Assembly (NCBI RefSeq): GCF_921293095.1
Contig: NC_060248.1
Location: forward strand, 76,143,243 to 76,207,242
Origin: Ischnura elegans
Lineage: Eukaryota; Arthropoda; Insecta; Odonata; Coenagrionidae
Direction of reading: 5' to 3'
Length of the DNA stretch: 64,000 nt
Part shown: positions 24,721 through 35,838 of the stretch, in pieces
Layout: each line of letters begins with the position of its first letter
How positions within the stretch are numbered: position 1 is the stretch's first letter
Made by a program: the position numbers and the translations under genes
The notes under the pieces: model-generated
Told to the model about the DNA's origin: nothing
What the model saw: the letters and a program-made list of their open reading frames with translations, nothing else
Databases searched by the model: none

Positions 24721-25054
24721 AGTTGTAAATGAGCTGAACGCAAGAAAATATGGTTATTCCATGAAATATTAGAGAAATTTAAATCGCCAGCGTTTTGTTA
24801 GCGGGATGGCTGCGCATTCTCCTGCTGAAAAAAAAATATCTTGTCCAAATCGGCCTTGCAGGCAAGATGCTATGAGACCGTTCATAGAAACGGAATGTTC
24901 TTGTATGGACATCAGCCGTCAATGGATAGCCTGTCATAATTTTATCAAAGGATCACTCTGTTCAATAAATTAATGCCAACGGATATTTGGAACCTAACTG
25001 TTGTATGTTATGAGCAATATGCCTATATATTTATATGTCTGTTGTTCCGTATCT

Positions 25055-25136
25055 ATTCAAAATTAAGAAAAGATGGCAAAATTGATACTTTACATATTCA
25101 AAATTAAGAAAAGATGGCAAAATTGATACTTTACAT
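25055..25136 (+). repeat. Exact tandem duplication of a 41-bp unit
   Basis: Positions 25055-25095 and 25096-25136 are identical. The unit starts attcaaaattaag and ends gatactttacat. The lack of any mismatch means a recent duplication. Confidence 0.9.
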
Positions 25137-26724
25137 ATCCTGGGCTCAGCACGATACCAGTGTTGTATGAGGAAGCGAGGGACAGTACCCGATGCCATAT
25201 CATCTAACTCTACACGCCTTTACGGACATTTACAATGCATCGCATGTCGTCTGTTTATGCATTCGAAAACGTGAAAATATGAAAATTTGCATGCCTCATC
25301 CTTTCGTGCGCTGGGTCCGTTTATAGTCGAGTTTGAGGAAGAGCCGAGGTTTTCTAAGGCGATTTGGTCTTTTTTAACGGGAGCGCAGAGAGGATGAGGA
25401 ATCGCTGTGGGGAAGGAGAACGAAGCGGTGTGGTGTGGGTGCTATTCAAACAGTAGTCTTTTCCTCAAGAGGGAGAGATAAAGTGAGAGAGAGAATAGGG
25501 AAGAGAAAACCAGAGAGAGGAATGAGGGTAGGGGAAGCAGGGATGAGGCAAATAGGAAGGGGAGGTGAGGGAGAACTTGCTTTCGGTAAACAGCAAGGGT
25601 CCGTCTTTCTTCCGCTATCAGTTGGGTGAAACGAGGATGGTGTGGCGAAGGATTTTGAAGAGGTGCGTGGGCGGCAATAGGGATGGCAGCGAAAGGATTA
25701 GAGGCCAGAGGAGAAGGGGTGGGTAACTGACGAATTTCAAGGAGTGGGGATGTGCAATTATGCTCCATTACTTAGATTTATCTTATACCGGTGGTGAATT
25801 TTGGTAACACCGATGACTCGAATCTCTTCCTTGGTGGGAGTTGAAGGAATAATTTAATAAGTAATCTTCTATATTATTTGTACTGTATTGTATTTGTACC
25901 TTTTTCTCAACTTATACGTAACCAAACTCTACAAATGAGGTACCAAAATGCACAGAATTTATCAGAGAACATACGACGGCATATCTTACTTCCTAAATAT
26001 TGCTCTTGTTTCCTAAAATTGGTTTTTAAATAATTTAAAAAATAAAAATATAAACAACAAAAATACAAAAGAAACGGTAAATATTCCTGACGTTAACGGC
26101 GCATTAACTGATACATTTGTTCATTTGCAACAATATCTCGCATTCTTGAAATAACTTTTATCAAAATGCGGCTGATTCCACATTCATGTCTCCTGTTGAT
26201 ACGTAAGTATGAGTCCTCATGTGCGTTTAGCAGAGGATAGTGTAATTACTTCCAATGTTGTGTTTAAAGAGGTCCTCTGACCTCAATTTGTACATGAACA
26301 TTCCAATTAAATTTGTACATTAGACCCTGCCTATTTTTTCTACATTTTAAAATTAGAAACGCGCCTATCCCTCTGTGGACCTGCATTGAAAAGAGCGGGG
26401 GAAGCCCGCTGGGAGCGGGCGCAGCACGCTCGTAATGGAATAGTGAGGAAATATTTCACCCTGAAAATTTTACGCGTTAATGAAACCATGGTTGAACAAA
26501 ATAAATTACCATGTGGAAAAAGCAAAGTTTTCATTCCTTCAGCTCCTACCTTAAAGTATTTCCAACATGTCACGCCCGCCACTATTACTTACCTCTTATC
26601 TCTTGATTCTATCGCTATGGTGTGGCAAGATATTTGAAGGAGTTTCGGATAAGTTAATTAACGGTGTGGAAAGTATAGAGTTTAAAATCGTTTCAGGCTC
26701 GATTTTGTGGGAGTTCGATATACT
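25137..26724. other. Non-coding stretch with a purine-rich tract
   Basis: A G/A-rich tract at about 25380-25575 on the + strand explains the open frames there (25435-25629 on +, 25442-25768 on -). No recognisable gene. Confidence 0.55.
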
Positions 26725-27099
26725 CATGATAAAGAACACAAATGGTAATCTCCATATGTTTAATTCAAAACTCAACAACCGACCATGGTTTCAAAACTTA
26801 GTGTTATTTTCAAGGTGATACAATCACGACCCTCTCAGAATTGACACCCAGGCCAAGGTAGGAGGTGGGGGCATATGGAGTTGGTGTAAGGGCTGTGGGA
26901 GGGGAAACAATTTGGGTGAACAACTCAGTTATCGGCCCTCATTTCTTTTTTTACCCAATTTATTTCCCATCCCACTCCCCTTACACGAATACGATATGCC
27001 CCCACCTCCTACTTGAGGACACAATATGTCGGAAACATGGTCGGTTGTTGGGTTTTGAATTAAATGTGTGGAAATTACCATTTGTCTTCTCTTATCATG
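26725..27099. repeat. Fold-back element with long imperfect inverted arms
   Basis: The left arm (26725-26925) carries ACAAATGGTAAT, TTTAATTCAAAACTCAACAA, CCGACCATG, then TAGGAGGTGGGGGCATAT and GTGTAAGGG. The right arm (26940-27099) is its reverse complement in the same order. The centre is a short T-rich loop. The left arm has an extra stretch at about 26796-26855 that the right arm lacks. The open frames across it are products of the inverted structure. Family unknown; it may be a snap-back copy of a retroelement or a fold-back MITE. Confidence 0.75.
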
Positions 27100-30000
27100 G
27101 ATAAGTACAGAGCTGTTTCATTTATCATTCCTAATAACTTAGTCAAGAAAGAAATAGCTAGTTACGCCACCTTTTTTTATTTAATCAGTAGCTTTTTGAC
27201 TTCTCTAGAGAGATAGCCCCACCATCGATGCTAAAGAGTCTTGAATCTAAGGGGTAATGCAACTAATGATTATATAATTTAAACCCATATTTCACTATTT
27301 TGATGCATATTCTACCGTGGGGATCTATGTTGCAGGGAGAGGAACGAGCAGGTAAGGAGAGAGTTTTCAACGGTCAAAGAGGATAGGTTGAAGCTCAAGT
27401 ATCGGGAAAGGCGGAGGGTTGTACCGTGCCAATCGCTTACGGAACACGTTTAACCGTTAGCTTAGGGCACGTTCCAATTTTTTTCAATTGCCATCTCTCG
27501 CGTCCAGCAGGGGGCTCGTGCTCCGGGTAGGATGAGTTATGGCTGGTGATATGGAGGCTGGCCGTGCTGTCCCTGGGGTAAAGCATCCGCTGGTCCAAGA
27601 TCACCCTCCAGACCCAAGCTGTAAGAGGTGCTCGCAACAGAGTGATAAAACATGGTTGGAATATACTTACTTGGAAGAAGGAGCACTATCTAAATGCGAG
27701 GAAATCGATAATAATTGTTGCTCAATGCTATTTATCTCGTCTTCACATTCAATTAATTGGACGAGACGTAGTTCTGATTACTTGTGTCTGAATTTGTTTT
27801 CCTTCAATTACTGCGTGGATGATATTTTTATTTCTCAAAAATTGAAGCAACTTTGTTTGGCTGCCATTGTTTTCTTATATTGGCTTGAAATCGGATTCTG
27901 ATTATATTGCCTGCTCTGTTATCCCCGAGGTGTAATTTCTGTTCCAATCAGAATAAAAAGAACACGGAAGAATAAACGTGTAATACACCTACTTACTTCA
28001 TTCTCAAAAACTTTGTTAGGTTTATTCGTAGATTGAAAAAAAAACTGTTTAAAATTTCCCGCATTGCAGCGTTGATTTCGTGATGGCTAAATAATGTGAA
28101 TTTCAAATTGTTGCACAGCGCCCTTACGGAGAAAATTGTGGGAAGACCATCCGCGTGTTTCTCGGATGTAGATTTGGCTACCTAGCATGTATAATCGTTG
28201 GAAAAATATCGCACGTTTATTTTTCGCTAACAATAGGACGGAATATTAGCCGTTGCTGGAGCCATCTATGCTATATATTATGTTCTTTGGCTCTAAAATT
28301 TATGGCTATGCGTTAACCATGTAATTCACTCATTCAATTTATGGCAATGTAATCATTGTTGCAGTAATGTAAAAATTTCTTATGAGGTAATATTTTGGGG
28401 TGTAATATATTATATTGATACAAATGGCGCATTTTTAATGGATCTTAAGATAAGGCCATTCAAATAAGTCGGTATAAAATTATATCCTTCGCTTCACTGA
28501 GACTAAGTTTTCTCATAGTCATTATATCAAAGAATTGCAAGCGGTTATAAGAATAAATTATCATAATTTATATTACCTCGGCTATATCATGGGCAAATAT
28601 TAAGTGTAGTTCTGAGTAGAATCACCCCTTAATTTTGTGTTTCCTTCTTCTCAAGCAGAATTATCATTTTTACCTGCCTCTGGGCTAACTTTCCTCACCG
28701 TAGTAAAATTAACATGTCAAGGTGCTGGGAGGCTTAGCATGTGTTTCACTATCCTCAATTCCAGCGTATGCCATGGGATAAATTGTTTATTTGCTTACTC
28801 TCCCGTTCATATGAATTTCCGTCATCCTAGAAATACTCCATGTCCAAGTGCCTTACGTCTTGGATTGCAACGCATACTCCGTGAGGGATTTAATGAACCA
28901 AGTTCTAGTGTTTATCATTTAGGAAATTCCACTCCTTGTAATTCCCGGTTGGCAGAATCAAGTCTAACACAGTGCCCTCATTTCCCTCTGCATCTAAATT
29001 GGATTATCTTGCCAAATTACGCGCTTTTGCTCGAACGGTCATAGCACGCGATTCACATTTCAAAAGGCTTTGCGAATGCTTTTGCTCCCTCTAAGGATAT
29101 GTTGATTCATTCTAGTGGAAAAAAATTGGGACGGTCTTGCGTTGCTGAGAGAGGTGAAAATTAATAATGGAAGAATAATAAAAGGCTTGAGATAAGAATT
29201 CAAAGGGAACGCTAGTTAAAATAACAACCTCAATCGTTGCAACAAAGCGGAAAAAACATGTTTTTTAGTTAAGCTAGTACATTTGCACCTCTGTAATAGG
29301 AGTAAGTTTATCCAAGAAACAATGGAAATGTTTATCAAGTAGTCATATGAAATTCTATGCATGCATAAATAACTGACATTCTTAAAAGCCAATGCGTATA
29401 ACAATAATTTAATCCTATTGAGAACATATAAAATAACCTGTAGATGATATTAAATTTTCCAATGAATTTTTGCTGCAAAGAGTTTTCTATGGAATGGTAG
29501 TAAAGTTAAGAATACTTTCAGAAGTGATGGGTAGGTATCTAAGTGATTCTTTTGGAGGGACGTGAAGGACAAAGGGTCAGAGCGGATTAATCCTTGTGAC
29601 CTTGAGGGCAATATAATTCTCAAGCCAGGATCTTGGTTAAAAAGGGGTCAAAGAAGTGTTAGTATAAGTAATATATCATTTAGAAATCAAGCGATGGCTA
29701 CTAAGAATCATTTAACTAGTTCTATTAATAGTCGTATTCACAAAGATCAAATTTGAATCTCTTACATTCCGCCCTTAATCAGTCATTGAAGGCGATATTC
29801 AAGAATGTCATTGTAATAACTATAGATTGATACGAAATTATTAGTCAGTAGATATAAAAGAAAGGTAATACAACTCTGGTCGAAATATCTTTTCTATCGC
29901 GGTTAAATTCCTTTGTGTTTATTACCATTTTTGTACCCTTCAAATACCATGACTTGACAAATTATTTTATCGTGTAGCATAAAAGATAGATTTCCTTATT

Positions 30001-31595
30001 TCTGATGGTAGAAGTGACCTTGATAACTCACTCAGGAGGAAATGAGCTCGTAATCAGCAACCAATATCAAACAGGCTGGTAGCATATAAGTGATAATTTT
30101 TTATCTTTTACGGAAGAAAGCTGACCTTTACCCATTAACTTGTCCGTAGAATGAATATCAGCCTTGATAGTTTGGTAATTGTTATATGGAGGAGAGGAAG
30201 AGGATTTCCGGCTCGAATTATGAAGTGTAGAATTAGAATCGCTACAAGAAAGGCCAAGTAACTCAACGAAAGACTGAATGCTTGAAATACATTAAGGGGA
30301 GGAAGAGAATAGGATTTATAGATGGAATGGAAGGGTGCAGACCTTATTTGGGGAAAATGCTCCATGTAAATCTACGTTAATTGGTAAAATACATAAATGA
30401 ATGGTTCCTCTTTTACTATCTCTGCTTCAGGGTTTGTCATGGGTGCTACGGGAAAAGCCGCACAGCAATTACAACGATGATAAAGGATTTCCCTGGTCCG
30501 AGCGGGCGGAAGCTGGTCTAGGAAAGATGCCAAGGGGACTGACATTGATTCTTTCGCCCTGCAAGGGGGCGTGTTGTTGATTATGATCTGGAGTTTTTTT
30601 CACATCTTCCCGAGGGCCTGTGTTGTAAGATGTCCGATGATAAAAAATTGCGTTGCCTCCTTAATCATTCCGGCGAGTATCATGTGAGGATATACACGCG
30701 TACTCTTTTTACCAAAAGGTGTGGATCGAGCCAACGTGTGAGACAGATTTGGTGACCCCTGATTGATGGGGGGCTCAATCTATCTTTTTATTTAATTTCT
30801 CGTTCAGAAGTCGGCAATATTTCCTCAATTTGAAGAACGTTGGGAGTATGGTGGGTCTTATTTGCTGTCCCATGGAATATGTAATGCGATTTCCGGGAAA
30901 GTCAGTTTTTTCTTCGTACAACCCACACATTGCTGAATTTTCAAAATGATTGAGTGCGGAGGAGGTAATCAATCCAATTTTATAAGGAGGGCAACGCTTT
31001 CCGTATATTTTGGAGATCAAATCTTCCATGAATATTTTTAGTTCGGGGCAATCTTCATCGCTCAAGGTAATTTACGAAATGATAGTCCAACGTTCTGAAT
31101 TGGTATTTATTCATCGCTAAAGCTAGGAGAAAGGAACATTTATCTACATCCAGTTACTTACCTAAATCAATGCTCTCCATTCCTTAGTCTGAAATATTTC
31201 CAATGGCTCAAGGAATGTTCACTTTCTTACTGATGAATGAGTGGGCGACAAGCTGTATCGTTTTAATGGAACTTTTTACTTCCTGAGAACATTTTGTCAA
31301 CATTCTTGCCGAAATTGATTTCATCACTTACAAATATTTCTTTAATTTCGTACGCAAAATTTAACACTTTTATTGAAGTATTTCCTCAATGTCCTTCCCA
31401 ACTCATAAACACCTACATTTTAATATAACCTTGTTTCGATCTCTTGTAACACTAGACTTTAGTGCATTTATCACAGCATGCTTTAAAAACTTCCTAAATG
31501 CTAATAAATGAAACAAAGCCCTGCAGGTAATTGAAGAGACTCATTTCTCTCTTATTTCAGCTCAGTGGTGTTTAACCTGAGAAAACATACAAGAA
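27100..31595. other. Non-coding stretch, no gene recognised
   Basis: Open frames at 27539-27901, 28637-29044 and, on the minus strand, 30775-31065 show no family resemblance. The 28637 and 30775 frames lack an ATG at the stated start. I see no transposon ends. Confidence 0.5.
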
Positions 31596-31860
31596 TTGAT
31601 TATCATGGCTTCGTTTCCCGCACAAGTAGATCGCAAGAACGGAATAGGAAGCACTCGAGCAAAGTATATGGAGCAGGTTAAGAAGAATGCGAAAGATAAG
31701 AAATACGTACGTGTGAAAAGAGTAGCGTACGAGAAAGACGTTTACGTAAGAGAAAAGAATTGGAGAATTGAGGGAAGAACTCAGAAGAGTCAGTGAAGAT
31801 TCAAATCAATCTTAGGATTGTTGACCAGCGATGATGATGAGAATTAATTTTTGAGGTAAG
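31596..31860 (+). pseudogene. Non-LTR retrotransposon (LINE) reverse-transcriptase C-terminal relic
   Basis: The frame reads DRKNGIGSTRAKYMEQVKK, then KDKKYV.VKR.AYEK, which matches the extreme C-terminus of a common insect LINE reverse-transcriptase polyprotein (RGRPR-type linker, Y-x-x-Q-V-x-K, M/V-K-R-L-A). A frameshift follows near 31740. The SNQS-x-D-C-type end appears in another frame at about 31800, and a short GATGATGATGA run follows, as in the tails of this LINE class. Only the last 80 or so codons remain. It is related to the relic at 46.3-46.9 kb. The clade cannot be assigned from so little. Confidence 0.65.
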
Positions 31861-34800
31861 TTTTAGGCATACTTGTGAGAGTTGACAACTATATGAATTG
31901 GCTTCTAAACAGTTCACTAAGAGTTATTTTTGTGCCACAAGAGATATTACGGTTTCCAAGGCAGGGGTCGCGTACCACTGAATGTTAGCGTTAATCGTGT
32001 ACATGATGATACCGCTAGTGAGTTTGCTTGTCAGAATGAAGGAATGCCTTGATAGATTATGCAATGATGCGGGAACGAAGTCTCTTAGAAAATGTAACCT
32101 TGATGAGAAATTCAATACTGCAAATACTAAACTAAAACTATTATACTAAAATACTAAAAAAAGAAGTAGTGAAATCGTTGGTAAACTTATTTAAGAGGAA
32201 AAAGTAAGAAATTCTAAAATAATGGGTTAGAGTGACTTAATTTAAATATTTTTGAAGAACCAACATGGTTTTTACACCGTTCTACCTCGTGCGCATCTAA
32301 ATGGACGACATTAATTTGAGAATTTTTATTTTTTCTCTGTTTTATAGGATACATACGAACTCTACTCTTAGGAAAGATTAGCAGTGCTACTTCTTCGAAA
32401 GCACTGCGCAAGCATTGGTTGATAAAGGACTGCGTAAGGTCAGGAGAGATTAAATTGGACGCCAAAATTCAATTTTCTCCAGCGAGGACTCTATTTTCCA
32501 CAATTAGTTTACAGTTTGGCTTGCGTAATCGTCAACTAAAAACCTCGCATTTCACAGCCCGTCTTTTCCATCTCGTCAGACGTCTTCCTCGCTTCCTTTT
32601 CCTCATTGCCGTTTCCTTCCACTTTATCCGAGTCACGGGCATGTCTCCGGAGGGAAAAAAAAACCTGTTGCAGCGAATTTTCTGGTCTTGAAAAAATTTC
32701 GAGGCTGAAAATTGCTCTTTAGAAGAGACATTTAATCCTAAATATAACCGTTTACTTCGCAACTGTCAATATGCAACGTAAACGTTGAAAAACGCTGGAA
32801 TTTCTTATGAGAAGTATATATACCTGAACTCAGAGATTTAAGAAATATAAATATTGGCATTAAGTCTTGCCCTGGTTATAAAAATTATTTCAGAATAACT
32901 GTTTGTCAAAAAATAATTTAAAATTGATGCTTTTACATAGGTTGGTGTTATTTGTTTTTATTTTAAGACCACTCACGTAAGTAAACTTCAACGTGTGCCG
33001 AGAGCTTTGTCAGCTCGGACAATTTTGAAACGGTATTCCATTACTCGCTAGGTGTTTTGTAACGTGTTTTGTCACAGTACCCACTGCAGCTTGTATAGCT
33101 TTCATTTCGTCGACGTCAGCAACTGGTTTGGGGAAGGCTCTGCCCTTGATATAGCCCCAGAAAAAAGTTATTATATCAATCGGCCATTCTGTAATACATA
33201 CTTATAATCAGGCCAAGGCTTTATGCTCACCCTGTACATTAGGTAAACAATTTTTTTTGGTTCGACCATAATTTTGAAAAGGGTTCATGGTCACCTTTTC
33301 GTATTTTTTTTCTTGAAATTAGGAACAAGGTTATTTTATCTATTGATTTTCTATTTAATTGAAAAAAAAATCGAAATAAATGAGATTAAGTATTGATCAT
33401 AAACAGTTTCATCAGTTTATTATGAAACCATTGGCTAATTAATCATTTCAGATGATAATTAAAGTGCAAACGTTCGTAATTGGCTAGCAATTGCTGGGAT
33501 ATTTTTTTGGCTTTCGCTCAGGGGTATCAGAATTGCTCTCCACTGGTTACGTTAATGGAAGTATTTAATGTAACTGGCGGACAACGCTTATTTTCTTCTT
33601 GTACCACATGAACGTAATATTTGCTTGAATACATCACCTTCATGAGATACATCATGTATTTAATTGATACGAATCGGTGCTGTCTCTAGCTCCAATTAGC
33701 TGGCGTGCTGGGAGCAAAAGCAGTGATGTTTACCGAGTGGGGAATGGTAATTGTAGACTTCCCTTCTTGGGGGTCTGCCAATCGAGACATATACGTTCCA
33801 GGGCAAAGCTGAAGGAATGGGGTGCAAATTGGAGTGGAAGCTACTGTAAAATATGCGGATGGAGCGCGTCGTATCGTCCGTTGTGCATAAAAAAGGTTTC
33901 TAAATCTTCTTCTGGAAAAAATATTTAGCGCATTTCAGTGTTAAGGGATCCCACTGATATCCTTAATTGAGAGAATTTTTCATCTTTAAAGGTTGACATC
34001 TACCATTCGCGTACGGATACAGATAAACGATCAATATTTGTTGCTTATATTTATATCCAAATAATTCCAGTGACTAATCCAGAAATTCATTTTATTTCTT
34101 TACCTATTCTCGCGGCGCCTATAAACCATGTAAAAATGTGGCAATCTAACTATGTATATCGTATGTAATATTTTAGGTATTCCCGGCGCATAGATTGATG
34201 AAATAAAAAATAAGAAAAAAATTAAGAATTAGGAATTAAGGTGTAGAATTTTAAGATTTTTTTTAATTTTAGGAATAGTATTTTACACCTAAAACCGCCT
34301 ACAATTGGTAGCTTCATTCATATCTTAACGGTATATTGAATCATCTTCTTTTCCATTTCTCTTATTTTATTTTTTTGGAGTCAAAATCTTTTGATTTCAT
34401 TGCCTATTGTTTTAAATCAACCTGGAAATTGATATTCCGAATTAATATTTGGTTTCGATCTTCTCGCAGCGTTTCCAGTTTCTCAACATTTTTGAGGAAT
34501 TATATATTGAAGTGAGTGAGCCGCTATTAATATCTGTTTATTAATAGCGTTGAAGAATATCGTTATGTAGCATGCAAATACAAACTTATTCGGTAAAATT
34601 CTTGATCATTAAAATCCTTATTTACTGTAAAATTTACAGTAAATAAATAGTTTTTAAGTAAGTAAATTAAATTTTAAGCTTAAAATTCCTTTATGTTAAC
34701 TAAAATATTTCTGCAAATCTACTATGGCTTTCAAATATCCTCCTCTATGCGTGTTTATGTGGTTTGTCGTAATGATATTGATCGTGTAATGCTCCGTGAT

Positions 34801-35273
34801 TAATACCTGAAATCGATTTCCGCTGGCCCACTATATGATTTTTCCAAAGTTGTAATTATGTGTTTGCTCTAAATTTCGACGCTTGATTAGGTTGAGCGAG
34901 GTACGGTTTTAATCAACTTTTGAGCTCGCGAGAGAATTAATCCTTTACTCTTGGCTTTTAATGCTCATAAACGTGAGGTTAAGGAAAAAACGCATTCCTT
35001 GAAGTTGAGCGAATTAATTTCTCGGTCTCTTCATCGAGTTTAGTAATATACGTGACTCAAGGTTACCAATGAAAAAATCGTTTTACGCAGAGGAGTTAGT
35101 TATGTAGGAGAGTTAAAAGTTTTGTAATTTGTAAGCCAAATTTGGATTTTCTGGCAACAAATTTGTTTTCTCATGCGTTGTTCGATTCACTAAGCATGAA
35201 CTTAATGTTTATAAAAACTCCTTCTTTTACCATGTGATTCAACTGGATGGTTGGTTTAGGTAGTTGAAGGTAC
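31861..35273. other. Non-coding stretch containing one perfect short palindrome
   Basis: No gene recognised. At 34618-34646 there is a perfect palindrome with 14-bp arms and one central base (TTATTTACTGTAAA and its complement). It is AT-rich and is the only structured feature I see here. Confidence 0.55.
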
Positions 35274-35838
35274 AGTTCGCCACAGTCTTAATTATGGGCT
35301 GCAATAACAAATGGCAACACAAATACGCATGATAATGAAATAAACTATTTATTAACCTTTAACATAAAATTGTACATCACCAAATACTCCAATAGAAGCA
35401 CTGTCTGGAGTCAAATTACTTTTACAAAATACAATTAAACGATCTTCAGGTTTAAATCTCATACACCTCTTAGATGTTAATACATTCGAAGAAACAGTAG
35501 TACAATGCTCCTTCTGATAAGATTGGAATCCGGTGTAGATAAGAGTTCACTCTCTCATGAGAGAGCTGAGTGGCAGTTGGTACGTCAGTGTTGGTACAAC
35601 ATGCCTAAGTATCGTTCTATAAGAAGAGGGGCTCCTCGGGGACCTGTGGAGATAATAATAAAGAATTGCACTGTGTTGAAAGCTAATCATTCCGGGGCTG
35701 TTAACGTCTGGGTGGCTGATACTATTGGAACTCTATTTGGATTTAAGTTTACTTTTGCAGTTGGTAACGACCATAATGCACAAGGTTCCTATTGGCTCAC
35801 CATTTGCTTCGCACAGGTAATTAAGACTGTGGCGAACT
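35274..35838. mobile_element. Unit bounded by perfect 21-bp inverted repeats, unidentified
   Basis: The 21 bases at 35274-35294 (agttcgccacag, then tcttaatta) are the exact reverse complement of 35818-35838. Part of the right end (TTAATTAAGACTG) is repeated just outside it. No clean target duplication is visible. The inside looks more coding-like than its surroundings on both strands: a 116-codon + frame with a true ATG at 35505, and a minus-strand frame of 65 codons (35546 down to a TAA at 35352). The perfect ends suggest a young DNA transposon or a captured segment. I do not recognise a transposase. Confidence 0.55.
35352..35800 (-). pseudogene. Possible decayed coding region, unidentified
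   Basis: On the minus strand the last 64 sense codons (35546 to 35355, TAA at 35352) have balanced composition with few low-complexity runs and include RFKPEDRLIVF and GVFGDVQFYVKG. Upstream, another minus frame from about 35800 to 35690 also looks coding-like, with stops in between. Together they could be one gene broken by frameshifts. The tail vaguely recalls the last strands of a viral jelly-roll capsid, but I cannot support that and do not claim it. The competing + strand frame (ATG 35505 to TAA 35855) could instead be the real one. Function unknown. Confidence 0.25.

Noticed and set aside
25435..25768. Basic or Ser/Leu/Pro-rich frames on both strands
   Set aside because: Product of a G/A-rich tract, not a plausible protein.
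30775..31065. Minus-strand 96-codon frame with balanced composition
   Set aside because: No ATG at the start, no domain, and no convincing splice sites. Kept only as a remote possibility.
33395..33440. Further hammerhead-like string (CTGATGAAAC on the minus strand)
   Set aside because: CTGATGA is followed at once by AAC, with no stem II and no separate GAAA strand in the right place.
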